64,000 nucleotides of DNA from Roseivirga sp. UBA6061 (GTDB lineage Bacteria > Bacteroidota > Bacteroidia > Cytophagales > Cyclobacteriaceae), in assembly GCA_002427745.1 (NCBI GenBank), contig DIYF01000124.1, positions 1 to 64,000 of the forward strand, written 5' to 3'. The notes below the pieces were generated by a model. The model did not search any database. It saw only the letters and a list, made by a program, of their open reading frames with translations, and had not been told where the DNA came from. The translations under genes and the position numbers were made by a program. Below are positions 43,337-52,683 of the stretch, piece by piece (position 1 is the first letter of the stretch; every line of letters starts with the position of its first letter).

Positions 43337-45952
43337 TTACTCATCTTTCAGACACTCCACGGGGTTTACTCTCGCGGCATTCAGCGCGCGAAAAGCCACA
43401 ATGGCCCAGGCCATCAGTACCACCGCCAGACCGGATATAATAAACACGCTGATGTTCAGATCAATTCGATAAGCAAAGCCCTCAAGCCAGTTTTGTGAAA
43501 GGTAATAGCCCAAAGGTATAGATATCAAGAGGGAAATAAAGACGGTTCGGGTCAGATCTTTGGTAAGGAGTGTGATGATCTTCCAGATACCTGAACCCAG
43601 CACTTTCCTGATGCCTATCTCTTTAAGCCTCAACTGAACGGTAAATGCCGAGAGCCCAAGCAATCCCAGACAGGAAATAAAAACCGCTATCAGGGCAAAG
43701 TAGGTTGCCAGCGTGACCGTTCTCTCCTCCGCATTGTAAAGCGCATCATAATTGTCATCCAAAAATCTGTATTCAAAAGGCAGGTTTGAGTTAAAGGATT
43801 CATATTTTTCTTCCAGTTCTATCAGGGTTTCGCGCTCCATACCCGCCTGAAGTTTAACCAGTACGTTCAGTGCATCTTCCGGTACAAAGATCAGGAATGA
43901 GGGTTTGATCTCTTCATGAAGCGACTGGAAATGAAAGTCTTTCATGACACCAATAATCTCCCGTTTTCCTCTGATCCGAACGATTTTCCCAATCGGGTCC
44001 TTCAGTCCCATGGCCTTCAGTGCTGTTTCATTCAGAATGATCTTTGAGCCTTCATTGGCAAATTCACGGGAAAACGAACGTCCTTCCAGCATTTCTATCC
44101 CCATGGTTTTTACATAGTCATAACCAACTCTGGCAAAAGTAAACTGGATGTTGGGCTGCCCCTTCCTCGGAAAGCCTCCTCCTGAGTTGCTGAATTGTGT
44201 AGCATCTCCTTCGATTGTCGCAGTACTTTTAACACCCTTGATCTTTTCAACCTCATGCAGAAAAGCTTCGTAATTTTCCAGCAACTTCCCTTCTCTTGCA
44301 AAGGTGATCACGTTGTTCCTGTCATAACCCAGATTCTTTGATCGGGTATAATCAACTTGCTTTGTGACTACTATTACCGTGATGATCAGGATCAGCGAGA
44401 CACAAAACTGAAAAACAACCAATCCCTTTCTTGTTATCACCTGACTTAATGAAGCCTTAAACTTACCTTTTAGTATCTGGATAGGTTTCAGCCTGGAAAT
44501 AAAGAAAGCCGGATAACTTCCGGCAACTACTCCGGTACCCAACGCAATAAGGAGAATTCCTGAAATCAGCCCGGAATTCCAGTCAACAATCAACCCTCTG
44601 CCTGAAAACATACTAAGTCCGGGGTAAAGTGCTATGGCACCAAAAACGGCTATCAAAGATGCCAACAGCGACAGAATAACAGATTCTGTCACATACTGAA
44701 AAGCCAGTACCTGCCTGGAGGCCCCTACCACTTTCTTAACCCCCACTTCTTTCATTCTCCTGAATGCCTGTGCTGTAGACAGGTTCATAAAATTGATGCA
44801 GGCAACCAATAATATCATCAGCCCGATGGCTGAGAACAGGATGATATAATCAACCCTTCCTCCGGATTGTACGCCATTGCTGTAATTGCCGTACAAATAC
44901 CGCTTTGAGAACTGTTGCAAAAACATGGAGGGCATATTTTCACGGTCTGTTTCACCGATCGTGGCGATCCTTTTGTCCTGATAGAAAGTATTGAGTTTCT
45001 CATTGAACTGCCCCACATCAGTTCCCTCTTTTAAGGTGACATAGACTTTGACACCATTGCTGTACCATACATCGTTGCCCGGCCCCCGTCTGTTGAGGAA
45101 GAGTTCATTGGTGAGTAAAAAATCAAATTCTTCAGAGGTATTCTGATCAGACAAGTCAAATATGCCTGTCACGATAAAATCACCTGCATACCAGGCACCA
45201 CCTTCTGTATCATCCAGTATTGAAATGACCTGACCGGGCTCTACTTCACCATGATCCGACAAGCGCTCGGCCAGTTGTTTGGATAGTACAATACTTTTTA
45301 AACCCGTGAGCGCACGATCTCTGTCTCCTTTGATCAGGTTATAAGAAAAGACCTTAAAGAAGTCTTTTCCCGCCAGCTTGCCCCGGGTTTTAATCTTCTT
45401 ATCTCCCAGAGATAAATACACATCAGACCAGATTTTTGCCAGTGGCACAGCAGATTCTACTTCAGCCAATTCATCTCTTAAAGCCGGTACGAGCAGATCT
45501 GAATTATAAGTATTGGTTCTCAGGTCAGTGCCTACTCTGATGTTTCTTAATACCTGATACAGCTGCTTATCATTTTCATGGAAGGCATCTACAGTAACCT
45601 CACTGTACACCCAAAAGTAGATGAGCAGGGCAGATAAAATCCCTACAGAAAGTCCTGTAAGGTTGATGAGAAAGGAGCCTTTTTGGCGTCTGAAATTTCT
45701 GAGTGTAATCAAAAGGTTGTGTCGCAACATAGCAGTGTTGTTTGAGTGTTTGCCCTGATTAAATGTTTTGATAAAGCCCGGGCGAAAGCAGCGGATCACG
45801 CCCAGGAAGAATTGCAAACGCGCCCTGACAGGAGAATGCTCAAAGCGTTGTTCGAATAATTCGATCAGATCACCTTCGAATTCTTCAAGATAATCCTCAC
45901 GACAAAACCATCGTAGAAAGCGAAGTGCTCTTTGAGAGGGTTGTGGTTTCAT
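43337..45952 (-). CDS. Large MacB-like ABC permease with N-terminal prefix domain
   Basis: An 871-residue permease. Residues about 1-75 are a soluble prefix domain (QRALRFLRWFCREDYLEEFEGDLIELFEQR), as in permeases that Bacteroidota encode with PadR regulators. After the first membrane helix (about 90-115) come two MacB-type halves, each with a periplasmic domain and three to four helices, ending NAARVNPVECLKDE. It has no ATPase domain; the ATPase partner is not nearby. The gene is monocistronic, with an inverted repeat over its promoter. Likely exports or flips an unknown substrate. Confidence 0.85.
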   Translation of the reverse strand: MKPQPSQRALRFLRWFCREDYLEEFEGDLIELFEQRFEHSPVRARLQFFLGVIRCFRPGFIKTFNQGKHSNNTAMLRHNLLITLRNFRRQKGSFLINLTGLSVGILSALLIYFWVYSEVTVDAFHENDKQLYQVLRNIRVGTDLRTNTYNSDLLVPALRDELAEVESAVPLAKIWSDVYLSLGDKKIKTRGKLAGKDFFKVFSYNLIKGDRDRALTGLKSIVLSKQLAERLSDHGEVEPGQVISILDDTEGGAWYAGDFIVTGIFDLSDQNTSEEFDFLLTNELFLNRRGPGNDVWYSNGVKVYVTLKEGTDVGQFNEKLNTFYQDKRIATIGETDRENMPSMFLQQFSKRYLYGNYSNGVQSGGRVDYIILFSAIGLMILLVACINFMNLSTAQAFRRMKEVGVKKVVGASRQVLAFQYVTESVILSLLASLIAVFGAIALYPGLSMFSGRGLIVDWNSGLISGILLIALGTGVVAGSYPAFFISRLKPIQILKGKFKASLSQVITRKGLVVFQFCVSLILIITVIVVTKQVDYTRSKNLGYDRNNVITFAREGKLLENYEAFLHEVEKIKGVKSTATIEGDATQFSNSGGGFPRKGQPNIQFTFARVGYDYVKTMGIEMLEGRSFSREFANEGSKIILNETALKAMGLKDPIGKIVRIRGKREIIGVMKDFHFQSLHEEIKPSFLIFVPEDALNVLVKLQAGMERETLIELEEKYESFNSNLPFEYRFLDDNYDALYNAEERTVTLATYFALIAVFISCLGLLGLSAFTVQLRLKEIGIRKVLGSGIWKIITLLTKDLTRTVFISLLISIPLGYYLSQNWLEGFAYRIDLNISVFIISGLAVVLMAWAIVAFRALNAARVNPVECLKDE

Positions 45953-45970
45953 TGACCTTAAGTAGTTTTC

Positions 45971-46023
45971 ATTTACTTAACAAATATAAAACTAATAATT
46001 TATTTCACATTTGTTAAGTAAAT
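45971..46023. promoter_or_regulatory. Promoter with inverted-repeat operator of the large permease gene
   Basis: ATTTACTTAACAAAT (45971-45985) and ATTTGTTAAGTAAAT (46009-46023) are exact reverse complements, 23 bases apart. On the minus strand the left arm overlaps a perfect -7 element TATATTTG (45988-45981), 29 bases before the permease start at 45952. This is what a dimeric repressor operator over a promoter looks like. No PadR-type regulator gene is in the window. Confidence 0.65.
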
Positions 46024-46228
46024 AAGAGATCAATACAAAAGCGGAAGGTTGCATGGGAACTGAACTTCCCTGCCGGGCCCTGATTCATACCGATTTTCTC
46101 CACAGAAACGAGTACTCAAAGAACATCGGTCGCATACGTATTGATTTGTCAAAAGAGCCGCTAAGGGCCTGAACAGACAGTGGTTGTCTCTTGTCCTACA
46201 AACAAGCCCACTCCATTGAGAAGCAAAA

Positions 46229-46981
46229 ATGGATATTAAAACACTCAATAAAACATCAAACCCGAACAGCGGGAAGGTTATCAACGCTAGCGGAAAGTCT
46301 TTTAAGCTTTGGCTGGAGTTTGAGGAAACAAGTCCGTGGGATGATATGGAAGATGACTTTGCCAATATCGCTGTTGATACCCTCGATGGAAGAAGTTACG
46401 GAATTAACGTCTGGACATACAAGTTTCTGGAAAGGGCTGTCAGGCATGACCGGGAAAGTGATCAAAACCTTAACGGCCTATACCTTATACCTCCCGATCT
46501 GTTTGTAAGAGAGCTCAGCAGAGATTGTATCGAAAAAACCATTAGCGACTTACTGGAATCAGGAAATCTGGCGCAGATACTGAATACTTCGGTTTTCGGA
46601 TTGGAGTTCCTCCCTCCCTATACAAGTGCCATGGATACTGAGGAGTCTTTATTTGAGCACCTGCAAAACAAGCTCACTCCGGGCTTGTCCGATGTCTCTG
46701 TTTTTCAAAACAAATCCCCGGACTTAATTGCCTGGAAGAACGACCATGATAGTTTTGTATTGGAACTGGAAGACGGACGGATTGTCGTGGTCGATAGGGT
46801 CGGAAATTTGAAAAGAGAGAAAGAAGAGTTCTCCCAATTCAGAGTTTACCAGGATAAAATGGATTTTTGGCACAAAGAAATGAGACAAGAGATACTTCGG
46901 TTTAAAAAAAAGGAAGAGGAATTAAGACAGTCTGAAACTCGCAATATACCTCAGACCCCGAGGCCTGATTCCTCTGAATAA
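46229..46981 (+). CDS. Unrecognised 250-residue protein
   Basis: A soluble protein with an N-terminal beta part (SGKSFKLWLEFEETSPWDDMEDDFANIAVDTLDG), a middle helical part (LFVRELSRDCIEKTISDLLESGNLAQIL), and a C-terminal coiled coil and polar tail (RFKKKEEELRQSETRN). No signal peptide, no known motif. It has no clear operon partner; the following phosphorylase gene starts 64 bases on. It could be an immunity-type or stress protein, but nothing shows this. Confidence 0.5.
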   Translation: MDIKTLNKTSNPNSGKVINASGKSFKLWLEFEETSPWDDMEDDFANIAVDTLDGRSYGINVWTYKFLERAVRHDRESDQNLNGLYLIPPDLFVRELSRDCIEKTISDLLESGNLAQILNTSVFGLEFLPPYTSAMDTEESLFEHLQNKLTPGLSDVSVFQNKSPDLIAWKNDHDSFVLELEDGRIVVVDRVGNLKREKEEFSQFRVYQDKMDFWHKEMRQEILRFKKKEEELRQSETRNIPQTPRPDSSE

Positions 46982-47045
46982 TGTACCTTCCATCTGCGAA
47001 AGGCGCACAGCTTCAGGGCACTGAGAGTACAGAAGAAAAAACAGC

Positions 47046-47813
47046 ATGGCTATTCCGCAATACCCCAAGAAATACGATCAGGAGGTAATCATCTCTCCCC
47101 GACAACACTTCCTGGCAGAAAAGGAGCATTATGAGGATTTTGATGTACCAAAATCTGTAATTCTTTGCTTTGAGTCATCGCTCATGAATCACTTTAAAGC
47201 CCGGGGTGAAATGGAGTCCATACCTTTCTGGACCGGGGAGATGCTATACTTTCCCGAACACCACAAGCAAGTGGCCCTGGTAGGCAATTTCGGTATTGGC
47301 GGTCCTGCTGCCGGTCAAATGCTCGAAATCCTCATCGCAGCAGGGGTTGAAGAGTTTGTGGTGGTGGGGCATGCCGGAGGTCTGCAAAAATCAAACTCTA
47401 TCGGCACCATTGTTTTAAGTAATAAGGCTGTAAGGGATGAGGGGCTATCGCATCATTACCTGAAACCTGAAAAATACGCCTGTCCCTCCCCTCAGCTAAC
47501 CGACAGACTCAAAAAGAAACTGACTGAATCGGATGTACCCTTCCAAACAGGAGGCAGCTGGACCATTGACAGCATGTACAGGGAAACAAAAGACGAAATC
47601 AGGCACTATGCGGAAGAGGGAATCGCCACCGTAGAAATGGAGCTTGCCTCTCTCTTTGCAGTCGCCTCATTCAGAAAGGTCAACATTGCTGCTCTTTTGG
47701 TTATCAGTGATTACGTTTCATTTGAGCACTGGGATCAACACTTTCATGCCAACGCCACCTTTGAAGCCCTGATGAAAGCTACAGCCACAGCCAAAGACAC
47801 ACTGATCAGTTGA
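47046..47813 (+). CDS. Nucleoside phosphorylase (PNP/UDP family)
   Basis: Cleaves a nucleoside with phosphate to a base and ribose-1-phosphate. The 255-residue product has the hexameric purine/uridine phosphorylase fold: GNFGIGGPAAGQMLEILI (phosphate loop region, about 79-96), VVVGHAGGLQ, and the substrate-binding TVEMELASLFAVASF. The LLVISDYV strand near the C-terminus is also conserved. Whether it prefers purines or uridine is not clear. It is convergent with the TetR gene, 27 bases apart. Confidence 0.85.
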   Translation: MAIPQYPKKYDQEVIISPRQHFLAEKEHYEDFDVPKSVILCFESSLMNHFKARGEMESIPFWTGEMLYFPEHHKQVALVGNFGIGGPAAGQMLEILIAAGVEEFVVVGHAGGLQKSNSIGTIVLSNKAVRDEGLSHHYLKPEKYACPSPQLTDRLKKKLTESDVPFQTGGSWTIDSMYRETKDEIRHYAEEGIATVEMELASLFAVASFRKVNIAALLVISDYVSFEHWDQHFHANATFEALMKATATAKDTLIS

Positions 47814-47840
47814 AAAACCCAATCAAAACTGATTGTACCA

Positions 47841-48452
47841 CTAAATCAGCTTGTGGAACTCCGCTTTTCCCTCCGCTGTGAGGTAAGGATATATGACCTC
47901 AAAAAGTAGCCGATGGTAGTAGGTAACGGCATCTGTATTATGGACTCTTAACAGGCCTGCAGCATTAATCCAGTTGTCACCCAGGATATTCATACGCTCA
48001 TAGAGCCTTTCATATTCATTTGGAAACTCCTCTCCTCTTAGCAAACCCTGAGCAGTCATCATACCAAAGACTGACAGAAACTGCTGCTTTCTTACCTGCT
48101 GAAGCCCCAGGTAATGCGTTTTGATTTTTTCATTTTCCCGGAAAACAGAATACATATCCCGCAGCAAAAATCGATATTCATAAAATACCAGCATCGACTT
48201 CCCGGCTGACTCATATAACATTGACAAGACAGATGCCTGCTGCGTCATGGCCTGCATTTCGTCATCCATGCGTTTGACCAGCTCAAAATACAAGTCTTCC
48301 AGTATCTGCTGTTTTGTCTTAAAATGGTAATTGAGATTGCCCTGGCTGATGCCCAGGGCCATAGCAATTTGCCTCAATGTAGTAACCTGGATGCCCTGCT
48401 CATTGAACAGTTCTCTTGACTTATCCAGAATTTTTTCACGGGTTCGTTTCAC
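47841..48452 (-). CDS. TetR-family transcription repressor
   Basis: A 203-residue repressor with an N-terminal helix-turn-helix (about 2-50: TREKILDKSRELFNEQG, then LRQIAMALGISQGNLNYHFKTKQQIL) and a helical ligand domain. Start is GTG at 48452. It is divergent from the FAD-monooxygenase gene, and two direct-repeat operator sites lie in the 54-base space between them, so it most likely represses itself and the monooxygenase, with the hydroxylase's substrate or product as inducer. Confidence 0.9.
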   Translation of the reverse strand: MKRTREKILDKSRELFNEQGIQVTTLRQIAMALGISQGNLNYHFKTKQQILEDLYFELVKRMDDEMQAMTQQASVLSMLYESAGKSMLVFYEYRFLLRDMYSVFRENEKIKTHYLGLQQVRKQQFLSVFGMMTAQGLLRGEEFPNEYERLYERMNILGDNWINAAGLLRVHNTDAVTYYHRLLFEVIYPYLTAEGKAEFHKLI

Positions 48453-48454
48453 AA

Positions 48455-48493
48455 TTAGTAAACCTGACCTAATTTTTAGTAAACTTGACCTAA
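48455..48493. promoter_or_regulatory. Tandem operator sites for the TetR-family repressor
   Basis: TTAGTAAACCTGACCTAA (48455-48472) and TTAGTAAACTTGACCTAA (48476-48493) differ at one base and repeat with a 21-bp period, exactly two helical turns. They fill nearly all of the 54-base divergent intergenic region. TTAGTAAA with TTTACTGA to the right also makes a partial inverted repeat. Confidence 0.75.
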
Positions 48494-48506
48494 ATTTACT
48501 GAAAAT

Positions 48507-49646
48507 ATGAAAACAGCGATTATCGGAGGAGGCATCGCGGGACTTACTACAGCCCTTGCCTTACATCAGAAGGGGCTTGGATGTACTGTCTACGAAAAGG
48601 CCGGTGAACTCAATGAGATCGGTGCCGGTGTATGGCTGCAGCCCAATGCGGTTAAAATTCTGGATGCTCTGGGCATCAAGGCCCTGGTGAGTAAAGAAGG
48701 AATGGAGCTTGACAGGATGGAAATCACCAATAATCAGCTCAGGCCTTTTCGTGAAATCAAGGATCAGGTAGTACAGGATGACTCGGGCAATAAGACCATT
48801 GCCATCCACCGGAGCAAACTGCAAAAGGTACTCTATCAGGAAGTGTCTAAGCACATGGAGGTAAAGCTGGGTATGGGCTACGAGGCCCATGAAACGGAAG
48901 ACAATGGTATTCGCATCCGCTTTGGAGAAGGTGAAGCCTCTGCTGAAGTAGTGCTGGGGGCCGATGGTATCCAGTCCCATCTACGCCAGTCGTTGTTTCC
49001 CGACAGCCTTATCCGCAGTGCCGGACAAATCTGTTGGCGGGGTATTTCCAATACAGTTTTACCGGCTGAGGATCTTAAGGTAGGGCGGGAAGCCTGGGGT
49101 AAGCAAATTCGCTTTGGTTTTTCACAAATCTCTGCCTCCGAGGTCTACTGGTTTGCTGTTATCAGGGAGTCGTCCCTGCCTTCTTCCCTACCCCCTGAGA
49201 TAAGGCCCTATCTTCAGGAAAGGTTCTCAGACTTTCATCCACTGGTAGGCCAAATCATCAGCAACACCCCTGAAGACCATATTCATCGTGCTTTGCTGGG
49301 GGATTTAAAACGCCTGGACCAGTGGCATTCAGGTAATATATGCCTGATAGGTGATGCAGCCCATGCCACCACACCGAATATGGGCCAGGGTGCTTGTCAG
49401 GCTATAGAAGATGCCTGGTACCTGAGTCAGGCCCTGGCAACTCATAAAAGCCCGGACCTCGCCTTTAAGGTATTTGATACTTTCAGACGCAAGAAAGTTG
49501 ACTACATTGTTAACAATTCATGGCGGTTTGGGAAAATGGCCCATAGCAGGCTGGGTCAGTCAGTAGTGCGCAGTATGATGAAACTGACCCCCGAGAAAGT
49601 TTTGATGCAACAGATGAAAGCGCTTTACAAAGTACAACCGCTGTAA
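48507..49646 (+). CDS. FAD-dependent monooxygenase (UbiH/salicylate hydroxylase type)
   Basis: A 379-residue flavoprotein hydroxylase. It begins MKTAIIGGGIAGLTTALAL (GxGxxG, FAD), has the NAD(P)H contact region around ADGIQSHLRQSL (the D-G motif), and the second FAD motif CLIGDAAHATTPNMGQGACQAIEDAW near residue 285. It is probably an aromatic-ring hydroxylase using NAD(P)H and O2. The substrate is unknown, though the divergent TetR repressor suggests induction by an aromatic or polyketide-like compound. Confidence 0.88.
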   Translation: MKTAIIGGGIAGLTTALALHQKGLGCTVYEKAGELNEIGAGVWLQPNAVKILDALGIKALVSKEGMELDRMEITNNQLRPFREIKDQVVQDDSGNKTIAIHRSKLQKVLYQEVSKHMEVKLGMGYEAHETEDNGIRIRFGEGEASAEVVLGADGIQSHLRQSLFPDSLIRSAGQICWRGISNTVLPAEDLKVGREAWGKQIRFGFSQISASEVYWFAVIRESSLPSSLPPEIRPYLQERFSDFHPLVGQIISNTPEDHIHRALLGDLKRLDQWHSGNICLIGDAAHATTPNMGQGACQAIEDAWYLSQALATHKSPDLAFKVFDTFRRKKVDYIVNNSWRFGKMAHSRLGQSVVRSMMKLTPEKVLMQQMKALYKVQPL

Positions 49647-49666
49647 GCTTGCTAAATCACAGCTTA

Positions 49667-50113
49667 ATGGACAAGAAAGATCATATTATTGGCTGGCTTG
49701 GCATGGTCCTTTCTCTGGAGCCGGGCCGGTTGACCGAGACTTTTTACCTGGACAAGGAAAAGCAAATATTCTTTTCTATCCACTTTGCAGACTATGCCAT
49801 GTTCACGGAAGATCTGGAAATCGATCCAGCCGTATCTACTGGTTATTCTCAGGAATCGGAACAAGCTATTTTAGACTGGTTCAGAAGACTTGACAACAAT
49901 GACAGCTCTATAGTAAGAGTTCCTCAAAGGGGAATCACCGATAGGACATTGGGAGAAATTGAGGCCAATGAATTCATCAGACAACACAATGTAGATTTAG
50001 AAACTGCCTTCATCTGGGAATTTGCACAAGAAGTTTCCGTTAAAGTCGACTTAACCGCTAAAACAGAAGGTCATAATAAAGTCAGTAAGAAATGGTGGCA
50101 ATTCTGGAAATAG
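49667..50113 (+). CDS. Unrecognised small soluble protein
   Basis: The frame is open from TTG 49649, but ATG 49667 gives a 148-residue protein starting MDKKDHIIGWLG. It is acidic, has no signal or membrane helix, and ends WWQFWK. No family is recognised. It begins 20 bases after the monooxygenase stop, so it may be translated from the same transcript. Role unknown. Confidence 0.5.
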   Translation: MDKKDHIIGWLGMVLSLEPGRLTETFYLDKEKQIFFSIHFADYAMFTEDLEIDPAVSTGYSQESEQAILDWFRRLDNNDSSIVRVPQRGITDRTLGEIEANEFIRQHNVDLETAFIWEFAQEVSVKVDLTAKTEGHNKVSKKWWQFWK

Positions 50114-50134
50114 CAAGGCGCCTGAACAGAAGGA

Positions 50135-51025
50135 CTATTCAGCGTCCATCATAGCTCCCGGGCTAACACCATACAACTGCTTGAATTGCCGGCTAAAAGC
50201 TGCCAGACTTGAATAATTCAGCTCAAAAGCTACTTCATTCAAAGTTCCGTAATCACCAGATCTCATCATTTGGCAAGCTCTCTGAAGTTTACGGGCGATA
50301 AAGTAGCGGTGGGGCGTAGTACCAAAGGCCGATTTGAAGTCCCTGATTAGTTGGTATTTTGATAAGCAGGACTCCCGTGAGAGACGGTTCAGGTCAAAGT
50401 TCTCCGTAATAGTATCTTCCAGGTAATTCCTGGCCTTGTTTACCCTTTTGAAGAGCTCTCTTTTGGTGGCATAGTTGCCCCGCTCCAGTTTGTTCATTTG
50501 CGTCAGTACATCATTTTGACTTAACAGGAGCTGATGCGCCAGCTCAAAGTAATAATCTACCGGAATGATGAGATCAGGGTCTGCCGCAATCCGGGATTTC
50601 AAATCACCAAGAAAACCCAGGTCGCCATAAACCACATCATCAAAAAGCTCCACAGAACCCAAATCTTCTGAAAGGGGATATTCCAGCAGCTGCTCCTCTC
50701 TCATATGCAGCGCTCTTTGACATTCACTGATCAGGTCTGGTTCTAAAAAGATGGTGATGGACGTGCCTGCTGAAGATACCCTGCAAACCTCAGACTCATT
50801 GTTCACCACCAGATATTGTTGATCGCAGATTCTCTTTCGCTTTTTGTTTACTACATATTGCTCTTCTCCTGAAAAAATATACTTCAGCGAGAAGTTCGAC
50901 ACGTAATTGAAAGGCACTGCCTTGGCCGAAAGGTTTTCTACAAAGTAAATCTCGTTTCCGAACCGATCGGGAAACTGATTTCCTCCTTTTGGGTTTAGCA
51001 AGTGAATATTTTGCTTATAAGTCAT
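50135..51025 (-). CDS. AraC-family transcription regulator
   Basis: A 296-residue regulator with an N-terminal cupin-like sensing domain (about 1-150) and a C-terminal AraC domain: RARNYLEDTITENFDLNRLSRESCLSKYQLIRDF, then LNEVAFELNYSSLAAFSRQFKQLYGVSP. It is divergent from the serine hydrolase gene at 51209. A 23-bp motif shared with another hydrolase's upstream region lies in the intergenic space, a candidate binding site. Confidence 0.87.
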   Translation of the reverse strand: MTYKQNIHLLNPKGGNQFPDRFGNEIYFVENLSAKAVPFNYVSNFSLKYIFSGEEQYVVNKKRKRICDQQYLVVNNESEVCRVSSAGTSITIFLEPDLISECQRALHMREEQLLEYPLSEDLGSVELFDDVVYGDLGFLGDLKSRIAADPDLIIPVDYYFELAHQLLLSQNDVLTQMNKLERGNYATKRELFKRVNKARNYLEDTITENFDLNRLSRESCLSKYQLIRDFKSAFGTTPHRYFIARKLQRACQMMRSGDYGTLNEVAFELNYSSLAAFSRQFKQLYGVSPGAMMDAE

Positions 51026-51044
51026 CTGTACAGGCAGAGGCTGT

Positions 51045-51067
51045 TTCGCAATATATGATAAATGATC
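51045..51067 (+). promoter_or_regulatory. Shared 23-bp upstream motif, copy 1
   Basis: The 23 bases 51045-51067 begin TTCGCAATAT and end GATAAATGATC. They match 22 of 23 positions of 56253-56275, which lies upstream of another serine-hydrolase operon. A weaker related element (TTCGCACATTCGATAAAT) lies near 38195-38212. The AraC gene is divergent at this site. Confidence 0.6.
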
Positions 51068-51208
51068 ATTCCTCTTGCCGGTTAAATTTGAGCATATTAG
51101 ACAAAGAAATAAGAAAGCGTATCAGTGCAGTCACTCCTGTCATCCCTGCTTCAGGCATATACGGATAAACGGAAAAAGTGGAGCAAAAAATTACGCTTAC
51201 TATTCAAT

Positions 51209-52666
51209 ATGAGAATACTGCTCACCTCTCTCCTTTTGGTTTTTGCTCGGCTTGTGTTGGCCCAGGACCTTTCAACACGCATTAACGAAGTGGAAAACGG
51301 CCTGACCTTTGCCACTACACTGCCCCCCGGCAGAGAGATGGTCAAAACCAGTCTTATACAAAGCCTGAAAAATCATAAGATACACGGGGCCAGCGTAGCC
51401 GTGGTACGCGAGGGTAAACTGGACTGGTCAAAAGGCTATGGCGTCACAGAGGCTGGCGGATCTGACCCGGTGGGTACTGAAACTTTGTTTCAGTCTGCCT
51501 CTATCGGAAAAGTGGTGACGGCTCTTGCGGCATTGAAACTGGTAGAGGAAGGTAAAATCAGCCTGGACGAGAACGTAAACAACAAACTGCTACGATGGAA
51601 GCTCCGCGAAAACGAGTTCACAGCATCTGAAAAAGTAACGCTGCGATATCTCTTATCTCACTCGGCCGGGCTAACCGATGACTATGGCTTTCCGGGATAC
51701 GACCCTAAAAAGGAGATTCCCACCCTGGTCCAGATTCTGAATGGCCACCCCATGGTCAATGTTAAAAAATCTCTGGATGTTAAAACCACTCCGGGTAAGA
51801 TTGAGCGGTACTCTGGTGGTGGCTACCTCATCATTCAGCTATTGATTGAAGACCTCAGCGGTGTCGCTTTTGCCGATTATGTTCAACAGCACATTTTCAC
51901 TCCTTTGCAAATGACGTGTTCCACTTATGACAACCGGCCTGATAAAAGCCCGGGAAGGCACATTGCGGCAGGCCACCTTTCCAATGGAAAATCTCTGAAA
52001 AAGAAGAAGTACCATATCTACCCTGAAAAGGCGGCAGCGGGTTTCTGGACTACTGCTGAGGATCTGGCCAGATTGATTATCGGCATTCAAGAGGCATCCA
52101 GGGGTGTCTCTGATGCCATTCTTAGCCAGGCATTTGCAAAAAAGCTGTTAAGCCCGCAGATCAACAACAAGGGACTGGGCGTCAACCTCAGGGGTATTGA
52201 GGCTCCCGGAGCCTTTTGGCATGCAGGCCAGAACCTGGGTTACACGGCCCTTTTCTATGGCCTGACGGATCAGGAGGCGGGCGCTGTCATACTGCTCAAT
52301 TCAGAAGGTGGTGAAAGACTGATGCAGGAGTTTATGACCAGCGTGGCCCTGGCTTACGACTGGCCGGTGATGAAGTCTTTCGAAACGCTTGAAGATTCAC
52401 CCTCTGTACAAAGGCAGATGGTGGGCACCTATAAGGGAGCTGATCAGGGCAAAAGCATGACAATAGAGCTGGAAAAAGGGGCACTCAGCCTGAGGCCTTC
52501 AGGATCGAAAAAAGCTTTTCAGCTTTACAAAATCGGTGATAATCATTACACCTTTGAAAATGGCCAGGACTATTACAAAATATCTTTTGTTTCTGAGAAT
52601 GATCGTACCTTTCTCATCTATGCCGAAAGCATCGGCAAATCATTGAAACTGGAAAAGATCAATTAG
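51209..52666 (+). CDS. Exported serine hydrolase of the class C beta-lactamase fold, with C-terminal extension
   Basis: The frame is open from 51125; ATG 51209 gives a signal peptide (MRILLTSLLLVFARLVLAQ) and a 485-residue product. SxxK is SIGK at 98-101; the next motifs read YSGGGY and HAGQNLG, as in esterases of this fold. The last 110 residues are a separate beta-rich domain (about 375-485), often seen on these hydrolases. It is preceded by a divergent AraC regulator and followed by a second AraC gene 18 bases downstream. Confidence 0.85.
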   Translation: MRILLTSLLLVFARLVLAQDLSTRINEVENGLTFATTLPPGREMVKTSLIQSLKNHKIHGASVAVVREGKLDWSKGYGVTEAGGSDPVGTETLFQSASIGKVVTALAALKLVEEGKISLDENVNNKLLRWKLRENEFTASEKVTLRYLLSHSAGLTDDYGFPGYDPKKEIPTLVQILNGHPMVNVKKSLDVKTTPGKIERYSGGGYLIIQLLIEDLSGVAFADYVQQHIFTPLQMTCSTYDNRPDKSPGRHIAAGHLSNGKSLKKKKYHIYPEKAAAGFWTTAEDLARLIIGIQEASRGVSDAILSQAFAKKLLSPQINNKGLGVNLRGIEAPGAFWHAGQNLGYTALFYGLTDQEAGAVILLNSEGGERLMQEFMTSVALAYDWPVMKSFETLEDSPSVQRQMVGTYKGADQGKSMTIELEKGALSLRPSGSKKAFQLYKIGDNHYTFENGQDYYKISFVSENDRTFLIYAESIGKSLKLEKIN

Positions 52667-52683
52667 CTCGACAGGGCTGATAT

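Noticed and set aside
46030..46365. Minus-strand 111-residue frame near 46 kb
   Set aside because: Overlaps the start of the plus-strand 250-residue gene and shows no protein-like pattern.
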